A stretch of DNA of 64,000 bases. It comes from Nautilus pompilius. Taxonomy: Eukaryota; Mollusca; Cephalopoda; Nautilida; Nautilidae. Under the pieces are notes generated by a model. That model saw only the letters and a program-made list of their open reading frames with translations. It searched no databases and was not told the DNA's origin. Both the position numbers and the translations under genes were made by a program. This document shows positions 50,901-62,900 of this stretch, one piece after another. The DNA is taken from positions 1-64,000 of the forward strand of contig JACATO010001035.1 in the NCBI GenBank assembly GCA_018389105.1, written 5' to 3'. How positions within the stretch are numbered: the first letter of the stretch is position 1; every line of letters begins with the position of its first letter.

Positions 50901-53900
50901 AAACTGAGTGTACATGTGCCGGTCGGTTTACGGTGCAGGTAGAAAAAGATCCTAAAAGAAATTCTTGCCTGGAAAACTAAACTGTCAGTCTTAACCTTTT
51001 CACACTCGAAACAAATTGAGGTTGTTTTTTTTTTATTAAAAATTTCTAACTGTAGAGTTTTCTTTTGTTTTTCACTTGACTGAACAAATCCTCAATGTCC
51101 CCCCCATTTACTAACACAGTGAGAAAAATTTGTTTTAAAATAAAGTTTACATTTTAATGAACTCCTGATGTGAAATTATTAGCTCGCCAAATGAAGCATA
51201 AAATAGCTTTTTTAAAAGTATTTTTGGTGTTAACATGGATCAGTTTGCTTTAAAGACTAAAAGAAAATCTTTTACATTATTCTAACCTAAAAAGAAACTA
51301 TTTTGTTTATAAATATGTTGTCATATCTCTGCCAATGATTCATTCCATGGCCACTTTTTTTTAGTTTAAAAAAAAAATTTGTGTAAAGGAAATTCTCTAA
51401 AAAAAAAATCTGTGGGCATTTGAAACAGTTCCTGTTATTCCAGAACTTCTTAATTTGCATGTTGTATTTTAAGTTATTCTTGGTAGCTATGAATCTTTCT
51501 TTGTAGCCATTAGTATAGTCATAAGTAACGAATAATAGACGTACTGATAATTACCAAGCAATCAGTGCAAATCTCTCTTCGAGAAAGTATAGTATAGAAA
51601 AGTGTAGCATATTTTAAAGAGTGGGAACAAGAATAACAAATTAACCCTATAGCATCAGCAGTAATTCCTGGCTGGAACTACAGGAGAATAAGCATTAAAG
51701 AATTGTTTGTTTGCTTGTAAGGCAAATGCTGCCAACATGAGGCAGATTACGAACAGAATAAAGTCAAATACGGTCACAATTCGAACATTACAGGATAGTA
51801 AAGTGACGTGCATAATGGAGTACTGTATAAGTTTATTGATGGGGAACAGTTTCTTTTCAAATGTTGTGGTAACAAGCTTGTCATTTTCACATTTAGTTGA
51901 GAGCGAGTGGATGTGTGTGTGTATGTGAAGAAAAGCTTCCAAGAGTGCTCATAAATTTAAATAAGTATCCCCCCCTCCAAGTATGTTGTGTTTTGGAACA
52001 TTGCGTGTGAAAACTAGTTCAGGGCAGATCTAGTTAATTCACAAAAGTGTGAAAATAACCATGCATTGGACAAAGGAATAAACCACCATGCCAAAAATGT
52101 TGTACAGGACATTGGTTGGTTGGGGGGGGGGAGAGAAATGTCTGAATTACCTAATTAACAGATGGAGAGGAGTGTGTGGTGAATAACCTCCACAAAAAAA
52201 AAAACAACAACCTATAGAATGTGCATGGTGCTGGGGAGAGACTGAGACAGCACAGTCTGCCTGGTAGAAAAGCGGGCGTCTGGTATTAGATGTTTAGTGC
52301 ATTCTGTCAGAGGTGATGAAATCTGGAGCTTTCAAAGAATGACAGAAAACATTTGTTCCAGAAGATTAATCTCCCACATATTAAAAAAAAAAAAAAAAAA
52401 AGTCGCAAGGTGTGGCTATCTTGCTGTAGATTAGCATGGCTGGTGAGCTGGCTTTATCGTGGACTGAGATCCATCAGTTTTAGAACTTTTCAAGCACCTT
52501 TGGTTGAATCCCCCCTCTTTTTATCTACAGCAGAGCCTTTTTGTACCTCGATTCATCGAAGAGATTACAATACTCTGTACAATTGCTAACAGTGGGTAAT
52601 TTGCTTGGTCAGTGGTTTTTAAGGGATTCTCTTCAGTGTGACCTGGTGCTTATCCCTTTGGAAGCCACTGCTATTTTTATAGCATTTACTGATAATTCTC
52701 CACCAGTGATGATGAGGTATGCATGCCTATTCCTTTGGAAACCACACAACCATCTGAATAATGACTCATAGAGATTTCCCACCACTGACCTGGCATGTTG
52801 GCCATAATTCTGTGCACATGTCTCAAATTACTGGAGCCTAGGATAATGGTTTCTAAATGTCTAGAAGTGTCAAGGGGTTAAAACCAAATATGAGATGTAC
52901 AGTTCTTTGGGTCAACCAGTTCTTTCATGATATTGTGTTAAAGTCTGGAAATCTGGTAATTTTCGGGACATTTAATTGAACATGGCTTCTTTAAGCTGTT
53001 GTGAAACTGAAACTAAATATAATCAGAGTTCCTTGGTTTTTGAAATAAGGCTCAGAGGTATGTCTACTTAATTTTTTTTTTCTTCCACCCCCCCCTTCTA
53101 CTTTGTCATCTCTGCTTTTCTTTTATGCCTTGACGCAGTCTTAATTTAAAAAAAAAAAAAAAAACTGCAATACGAACCCTCACCATAATCCATCTTTAAG
53201 TCTTATTCAGGTTCATTTTCACTCTTTTCTATAACTACTTTTGCTTTGAAACACTAAACTGCTGAATCTAAATTGCACTAGCCTAAGTCTTTAAATGGCT
53301 TATCTTTAAAACTTTAGCTTAGAAAGTCACAATGAGGCAGAAGCCAAGATGGTTTAAGCAAGAGCATTCAGGGAAGAGAAATGGGCATCATCAATACATT
53401 TCTTAAATTGATTAATATCGCCATTGCCAATAATTTATTCCACACACTAACACATTTGCTAATAATAATAATAATAAAAAAAAGTATTTTCTGTCTAACC
53501 ATACTGGAGTTTAAGCAATATGAAATTATGACCCCCGATATCAGTAATTTTAGATGGCTGAAAAACATATCACTGTCCACACTTAATTCCCAAATTATTT
53601 TGAAAACCTCCATTATTAGATCTTTTCTTAAAGTCTAAAATTAAAACTTAGTAAATATGTTATTTTAAAAATTTCTAGCATATTCCAAATACATAAGACC
53701 TTCTAGTAAATTTGTGCTGAATCGTGTCTCTAATTAATCAATATCTTTTCTCGTGTAATGAATTCACGCCTACACAACACTCAACATGCGGATGAGCCAG
53801 GGACCTGAACAGCAGAACTAAAAAAAACTCCACTTTTACGTTTGATACACTGGTTAATTACTACTAACATTCTGTTTGCTTTATTCGCAGCTGAAACACA

Positions 53901-56900
53901 CTGCTCTTCACAATTGACATTTTGGTCAATAATTACCATCAAGTCCTTTCCTTAAACTACACACTGATCTCTCTTTGTGCTTTACACCTCATAGTTGATT
54001 TATGTCATTGGCACACACCTCTCTGCTAACTGATATTTAAGCTAAAAGTGCAACATTAATTTGTTTAAAATTGAGAGGTCAACAAAGCCTTTTAAAAGAA
54101 TCAACTTTCCATCAGAAAAGAAATCTGAAATCAAATTATCCTCTGGACAGTTTGCTTCAGGATGATATGGATTGACATTGGGGCTTTAATGGTAGCCCTA
54201 TTATTTACAAAATGCTATATCCTGTCTCTCTTTAGCAATAATCACAGGCACTGGATTGGTATATATATCTTCGCTTCACTTGTCCCATAACCCATAGGTC
54301 ATTGGGGAAGCACTAGAGGTGTGTCTAGGGCATTTTTACAACCTGGCAGAGCCCATCCCCCCTCCTCCAGGTTGAATGTCAGCATCCAGAGGAGGGCTGT
54401 ACAGCCATTTCAGGCTTTTTGGCCCTCATCAGCAGCACGTACCTGCGACACACAAGATTGATGAGCGAACTCGCTATACCCACTGCACCACGACATCATC
54501 TCTACATACATCTAAGTCCAGTAAATATGGACTTACCTGCCTCTGGCCCACAGAATTACTACTGATAATAATACTAATAAAACATTTCATTTCTTATATA
54601 TATATATATATCTGTAATCTTGCTAACCCAGAGTGTCTGAGCATTAGAACTTTTCTTTCTTTTTTTTTTAGATACCTGAACTGTTTACGTCAATTCGAAA
54701 AGCCACAAAGGAACACCGGGAAGACTCGTGTGATGGAGTTATGCTCCATGATGTCGGGGAGGCTGAGGAGCCAGCAAAGGCTTTCTGTGAGGTTATGTAT
54801 CTTGGGAAAATTCAGGTCGGCAACCGAAAAATAACGTCAGTCGACATCGACAAGCTTGTGGAGAAGTTAGGGTTACCTGAGGATGAGAGCTGCCAACTGG
54901 TGGTGGATTCCATGGAGCAGCGTCAGCGGCATGCCAGCGATGCCAGCGTGAGGAGCTTGCCTGCTACTCTTGACACTGCCGTTACGGTGACGGAAAATGA
55001 ACTGAAGCACCAGCATCAGCAGATGCACGGTGTAAAGCTAAATGGAACTTGCAGCAGTGGTGAGGAAATCTTGGAAGGTGTGTCTCCGGGAAGCTCGTTT
55101 GAAAACATTGGGTTGTCGGTGGATTTCAAGGTGGACATATTGAAGGACTCCATGGACATGGCGGAGCACAATGACCAGATCAAGTCACGAAGTAATTCTA
55201 TCTCCGTGGTGGCTAGGGATATTATAAACAGGACAATGTTGTTTCGTCTTGGGAAGTATGACATGTCCTTGATAAACCTTGACCAAAAAAGAGTTATGCT
55301 GGAACGGAAGTTTGCAGATATCTCGTTTGTATCTCAGGTAAGTGGTTTGAAGGTAGCAGTGTAAAATATCTTAGTGATTTACATGAATGGAAACATCAAG
55401 AAACTTTAGGGTTGTCAGAGGGAGGATGGACTGACTGGGATACTCATTATGGAATTGGCTATATCTATAGTAGAGAGTAATACAAACACTAAACAATCTG
55501 AGCTTATAGTAATGACATCTGCTGCTCAGTGGGTTTAAGCTGCATTTGGTGTCAAGCCAGTAATCCACTTACTTTAACTAGCTATGGATTTCTGTTCTGC
55601 TGCGTGCTCTGATTTTTTCCCCTCACCTTTTGATCAGGCTCGGTCTGGAGTTGTTTTTAACTAATTAATTTATTGTTGTTGGTTGTCTGTAGGTTTATAC
55701 TGAGTGCTTTTGTTGTGATTATTGCTTCTAGTGTTATATATCTACTTTTGCTTCTGTTTTCATTATGAGCTAATGCTAAACTGAGTAACCAGAAAATTCG
55801 ATTAGAGAGATATGCACATACAAATCAAACTAAAATTTAAAAAGAACAGCATCAAATATTTGGGGCAAATAAATTGAAACAGTAAAGCTTTTAATGAATG
55901 CTGATGTTTATATTAATAATGATAGTGGAGAGCCCCAAATGCCTCTGGAATTTTCTGTATGCTTTTTTCCAATTTCAGGAATGTAGCGGTAAAATGATGC
56001 GTTGATAAGAGTTTGTCATCCATCAGCATAAGTTTTAATAGACTTGTTTCTACAACATCTTTAACGTATCTTCAATTTAAAAACCAACATTGGGCAGTGA
56101 ATAAGCGTATGTTGACCAAAACATGCTGATACTTTACTTATTTTTGAAAGTCAGTCTTGCACATGCCATTTTCCTCTTTCCTGTCTCATTCTGATTAGTC
56201 CACACAACAGGTAGCAACTAAAGAGCCTCTAGCATCTTATGTTGATTTGCCACAGCAAGCACCATTTTATTACAGGACAATATATCTCCAAAAGAACACG
56301 ACCTGAAGGTAACTGCTTCACTCTTTGTATTGATCAATCAATCCTGTAATGGACTGTCTTGCAAACTTGAAACACAGTTTTTGCATTAATTTCTTTTAAA
56401 ATATATTGATTCTATAGGATGTCATCACTCAGTAACTGTTTTATTTGTATTTGACCAAAATATCTCAGATAAATTTCATGGTGGAATCAAAATTAGCTGA
56501 TCCTGAGCGTGGCACAGATTATGTGCAAAAGTATATAATGTATTCTCCTCTTGGCATGGCACCAAGACAATTTTGTTTGTAGGCTGTTTGAAGACATTGA
56601 TAATTCAAATTTATCAGCAATGGCAAAAGGGGAAGAAAATATTTTCTTTGAGGAAGAATTATGGCTGCAAATGTGTGGTGACATGGAAGAGAAAGGCTGT
56701 TAGACAGAATAATGAAGTCCAGCTGTCATAGGCCAACTGACAGACACATTCATTGTAAGGAAATCTATCCTTGTCTCCAATTGTGACTTGTGAATGACAT
56801 TGCAATGCACGGATTATTGCAATAGAAAAGCATTGCATAAACTACTGATCACAGATACCAACATGAGAAGTGCAGATATTGGACTAAAGACTGGCAAAAC

Positions 56901-59900
56901 CCACCCTCTCTTTTTTGTGTGGAAGAAAGCTGATGTGGAGAAAGACACGTGTGAATCATTTGACGTCGTCTCCTGTGTGGTCTCAACTGTCCAGGCATCA
57001 TGGTTTGTTTGGGCATGTTTTGCTTACATATCCTGAATTCCTTACTCACTTTAGAAGGCAGAATGAACGCCAAAGCTTACCTCAGCATCATTTCTGATCA
57101 AGCGCATCCAGCAATGTTTCATGTGCACCCTGATGGCAAATGGCTATTCCCAGAGGACAATCCTTCCATACACTGAGCCCACGTTCTGTGTTGATGACTT
57201 GAGGAACATGGGGATTTTAGGCATGTACTATGGCCAGCGCAATCTTTAGGTATCAATCCAGTTGAACTTCAGTGGTGTAATCTTGAAAGACACAGTTGCC
57301 ACCACAACCCTCTGCCCTACCTTGCTTTTATACATTGACTGAATGATGAAGTATCCTTTAGGAAGCCTTTTAGCACTTTGTGGGTTCTATGCCATGTTGT
57401 GCCATGACAGTTATTTTGCTAAAGATGGCCAACCCGTTATTAGTAATAGGTGCCGATGAAGGGGCCAGCTATGGTATGTGATTGGTGGCACTAAAAACGC
57501 ATTCATTGTATATGAATGATGAAGGTTCACATAAATGAACCTGTACTGGCTTTTTTTTTTTTTTAACCACTTTGAAATGGACAGTATTTCCTTTTTGTCA
57601 TAACAAAGAATCTTCATGCTTGAGTAATAGGGCAATTTAAGACATTTCTGAATCTCTCTCTCTATAACATCGGTGTGATTAATTTTTTTTCTTCGTTCTG
57701 TTTTAACTCTTGAGAATCTGCAGTTTGCTTTCCTGTAGAAGAACTGACAGCTTTTGTAGGTTAGCCTGCTAATATTTTAAAGGGCAGTCACTTGAATTGG
57801 AAATTTCTGATCAGGCAACATAGGTAATGTTGACAAGAATGGATAATTAGAGAATAAACAGCGAAGAGGCTTTTTCTATAGTATGAAGATCAGACTTAAA
57901 TGTACCTGTTGCTTACATTATTGGAATGAGCAAAATGGTTTTGGAACTTGTTAAAAATAAATTGCTGATATTTATATGTAACTTTTCCTATTGCAAGAGA
58001 ATATTCTATTAATAATGCAGAGCAATCTCTCTATGAAAATATTCCTCCATCACAACAATGTATTGGCAGAACGTTGCAATATTTCATAAATTCTCAAAGT
58101 TTGTGAACTGAACAATTATTCATGATGTTTTTACCCTTTAATTTTCATTAGCAAGTAAATATTTATTAAGATTTTGGGTAACTGAGTGAGATTTGGGTGT
58201 ACGAAGTTTGATGTTCTCACCTGCTTCCTTCAAGCTTCTGATGATACTGTGTACAAAATTAGATTTCCCCAGTGGGGGTGGGCCAGAAATTCTGTTATGA
58301 ATTTTACCAACTGGCCATTTTTGATATTCATCCCATCCCTATTATAAATTATTGCTCACGTCCCCAAAAATGAAACATTCACCTGCTTTATTATTGTGAA
58401 AATCTAAAAAAAAAAAATGATGCAGAGATCTGAGAAAGGCTCACTGATCTACACTTTGAAAATTAATCGATAGCTTACAGGACTTCCCTGATATTTGTTG
58501 CTGTTCCACTGACCTAATTATTACTGTCCTACCTGCAGTATTTAGGTTGGCAGTTGTCCAGTCTGTTGGTCGTGACTAAACCTCCCAAAAAATAAAGAAC
58601 AAATGAGGATTAAATGGAAATATACTTGGATTAGGAATTATCGCATATGGTTTTTGTGGACTGGCCCAACAATTAAGCAATAGATTTTATTAGCTTTAGC
58701 CAGCCAAACGTCGCACACAACCCTAGGTATTTGGTTTCACAGGTGTCTATTTACATTCAAATGCAAATTGAAGCGTGACAGTGTTTCTAATCTAATCTCA
58801 GATGCTCAGTATGCAGCCAGTGAATTGAATAACAGATGGAATCAGCAAATCCTGGTGCACTAAAGGGCGGAAGGGACGACCCAGGGTCATTGATCATGAA
58901 TGGCTTACATGCATTTAATTCACTCTACCTCAGAAATCTCTCTCCCTTTTGTTGTTGTTGCTGCACTGATCAGTTTGCCTAAACTATTGATTAAGAATTA
59001 TCCGTTTTCCGATGTTGTTAATATCGTAATCTTTTTTTTTTTTTTTTTAATATTGAGAAAATGTCCCTTTAATTTTATAAAGGACTAAAAAAGGAAAATT
59101 TTATTAAATTTGGAACATTTTCTTAAGGAAAGAATCGTCGTGGCTGCAGACTGTACACTTGCAAGTTTCTCTTGGTTTGTATCTTTTGTCGAGACTGAAG
59201 ATTATTTACACAACTTTTTGTTATTGAACCCTTGAGATCAAAATTTCAGTTTAGCATTACAGAAACCCTGTAAGTGAATATCTGGAATTTCCCCCTGTTT
59301 TTATGACAGTCCCGGTTTTGTTGGTACGATGCGCAGGGGGTGTGCTATTGCTGCATAGCTGCCAAATTTTATGAAGTTATGACAACTTCCAAATTTGTAA
59401 GCAGCGAACTTGGAAAAATGCATATAGATAGAAAAAAAAAAAAGATCAAACTTTCTGGGAATTTTAGAACTGAATATTTATTATAGTAAATGCAGAAATC
59501 AAGCTTTAGTAAAAGAAGGCATTAGCTAATAAAATATAAAGGATTTTTATTAATTTACAATATAGTTATCTCAGAAGTTCATGTTTCAGAGAGGATAACG
59601 AAGCTGCTAATTTCCATGGATTATTTGCGATGCTGACTGATTTAAGTAGTTATCTATGCTTACACTGTGCAGATTCCTTTCTCATGGAAAATGAAATTTA
59701 AAGAAGGAAATAGATTGCGGATAACTGACAACTTGGATATTTTGAAAGGGCATAAAGCAACAATCCAAATCATTTGGAAAACTTAACCTAGCCATTTCAT
59801 GTTTTTTTAATATCCACTTACGCATGCAAAAGAAACTGTATTTGTTTGATAGCTGGTAGTTAGCAGATTGTGGATTTGATTCTAACAGATCAATAATATT

Positions 59901-62900
59901 GATGACAGAAAATGTATGCTTAGGAAGAACAGCATCTTACCAGGATAAATATTTTAGATTTCAGGTATCTAGAATTTAGGTGAAACTGCAAATTGACTAG
60001 CTTTGCTCATGTATATAAACACAGAGGTCTATATTACAAATTGAACTGCCTGTAATGAGGTTGACTCGATGCTTTTATCTCCATTTGTTACCTCCAGGCA
60101 TTTTGTACTAGAATGTTGATGAAATATTGCTAATGGGAAAATTTTGAATTGTCTCAAGTGAAGTTTTCTGATAGATTCTGCTTATAGTTGGATTTCTGCG
60201 ATTGAGAGACATTTTTGGAAATGATCATAAGAACTCTGTTTATGCCCTTAGATGCAAACTCAACAGATTGGGATAGCTGTTGTGTATGGGGATGGAATCA
60301 TATTATGGTAGGCAGAATCAATCTTCATGGCTAAGTCAGGGTTAGCACTAGATAAAGATGCATCTCTGAGTGCACGGTAACATGACCAATATGAAAATAG
60401 TGCTCAAGTTCATTTACTGTTAGATGGCTTGGTGTGTGTGTGTCTAAATCAGCAGTATGTTTGCCTCTGGGTTCAATGCTGGCCTTGGTAATCTTTCTGT
60501 TAAGCAGCTATGGACCATCACTGTTCATTGATGTCAACAACTTCTGGTGGTGTTAAGAGTTGGAGGCTGCCTCACAAAAATAAATGGTGCTGCATGCACC
60601 TGGTAATTCTGTTGGATTAATTTCGAGTAGTTTACCTCTAGGAATTCTGGCATTTTATCATTTTATCCAAGACTATGGTTCTTATGTTTGATATGCAAAT
60701 TAATTGTCAAATTGACACCAGGACTTTCCTTTATATCACATTTTATAACTGTTCAAGAAGTAAATTTCTTATTTTTGCAATTTTGATTCCATGGAATTAT
60801 GTAATTGAATATTATTTAAAAAATATTTTTTAAAAATTTCTTAGGCTACCCTTACGCTGCTTTTATTATTGTCTGGAAAGTTGCATTACCAGCTGTTCCT
60901 TTGAGAATTTCCTGTTATTGTTAATTGTTGCTGTCAAGCCCTTCTTTATGCAACTAATCACACTTATTTATCAGTAGGAAGATTATATGTATAATATGGG
61001 CTTGTTGATGTGTTGCTTCTTTTAGCCTAACCCTTACTTGCTGATGTTACTCTTTGGTAAGTTATACTGCATTCTCCTTTGATATTTTCATCTTAGAAGT
61101 AATTGCTTCTTTTGGTAATATCTTAACCCTACGTCTGATCTGTGTTGCCGTTTGCAGTACTGACTGCCCCTTAAGGTGTGGCAACTGATTTAGAATTATA
61201 GTTGATTTCAGAAATTGTTCCATTAATAGCAAAGCTCTCCGCCTAATCACACAGGTTTCTTCCAGAAACCTTGCACGTGGGAGGAATCTAAAGTGCTCAA
61301 AAAGCAAAAAAATCTATATTTGCTACATGTAGGAAGCTATTCAGCTACATGATGCAATTAAACCAAATTCATATCCATGCTTTATTTTTTTTTTTAAAAA
61401 AAAAAGTGACTTTAGAATTTCTTTCAAATTTCAAAGCGTCACTATACACTTGCTTATAACTATTCACCAGATAAGAGACTGACTTCAGTAGGCATATGAC
61501 ACAAGTAAAAAAAAAGTACTCATCAAAACAAAAACTTTCAAATAAGTAAATGGATTGAAACTTTGAACATGATTTATGATGTATTCAGTAGCTTTTGTTT
61601 AGAACTTCAGACATGCCAAGCTCTGAGGTAAACATCATGGGATCTCATCTGTATACTGGAACCAAATTTAAAAAGCCACTTCTTTCAAACCTCATGAAAT
61701 ATGCATACAATATATATGTTAATGTAGTGTCTGGTAATTTTTGGTCTGCTTGTAGATGATAGGAAACCACTGATTCTTCTGTGTAATTACTTATCCTTTC
61801 ATACTATCTGGTTTAATTGTTTGTTTTAAATGTCTTTTTTTTTTTAGTAATAACACATGCCATATAGATAATGAGATTTTAATCAGCTTATCCAAAATTC
61901 TTTCTGATTCTAAACTTGAAATTGAAGAGGGGATTGCTTTGAATTTTTTGGGACTTTTCCTCTTTCATGTAGCTCTGGTAGCCATCTTGGATACAGGCAA
62001 AATAGCTACCTTCTATTATAGGCCTAAGGGAACAGTGTTTGGAGCAATGAAAACAAGAGCTTTCTTTTGATTGGTTGAAATTATGAGTTTCCATGGAACC
62101 GTTGATAAATATATAATAGTATAAAGCAGACCAGTTGTGGTCTTACATTAATTAGAATTGAAAACACTAGTCAGGCTTGTTGCCTGAAGGGGGAGCAGAT
62201 GTCAGTGTCGAAATGGCATTTTGAGAAGAGAAAAGTTTTACAAATACTTGTGGCTTTTATAAATAGTGTTTTTCTCTTTCAGCTCATTAGCAATATATTT
62301 CGTTCTTAAATGTATTGTTTTGCTTTTTGGGCTTTTAAGTTTAAGAATTACTATACATAACAATTTTATGGATACAGGCAAAGAGACCATGGATTCTCCA
62401 TTGATATCAGATGAAAAGTCACATTCTATTTAGACTCTATTTTAATCCTCTAATAAAAAGTGAGCGAGCAACGTTAGGGGATTTATTAGAAAACCTGTAA
62501 TTGTATGGAATTTATTGTTTGCTTTTATGCAAGTATAGATTATTATTTTTTTTTTGCAACTAATTTCTTATGTAATTTTCAACTTCTTAATTTCATGCTT
62601 TTCAACTGTAAGCCATTTTATACCATATCATAGATTTGATATATTAAAGTTGACTATAGATTTGTTAATTAACTAACTATCATGAGTTTAACACATTAAA
62701 TCTATAATTAGCCTTGTTCTATGTAGTGGATTTTTGATTTGTTAAACTAAGGCTGATTATAGATTTGTTAATTTGGTAGCAGATTACAGATTTAATACAC
62801 TAAAGTTGATGATACATTTTTAAATATAGTAGCAGACTATAGATTAGCTAAATTCTAGTTAATCAAATTTATAGTTTGTTACACAATTAAGACTGATTAT

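Larger units (their letters stand above)
10689..54671 (+). other. TBC1D intron 1, about 44 kb
   Basis: Donor GTGAGT and acceptor TTTTTTTTTAG bracket 43,983 bases. The flanking peptide reads CHVFLAPEESL then IPELFTSIRKA, contiguous as in human [21 protein letters not shown], so no coding exon is missing between them. The intron contains the minisatellite, transposon relics and other items listed separately. Confidence 0.85.

Noticed and set aside
54376..54834. A 152-codon open frame overlapping exon 2
   Set aside because: It is out of frame with the conserved PTB sequence and crosses the exon 2 acceptor and a TA repeat. The TBC1D frame explains the exon.
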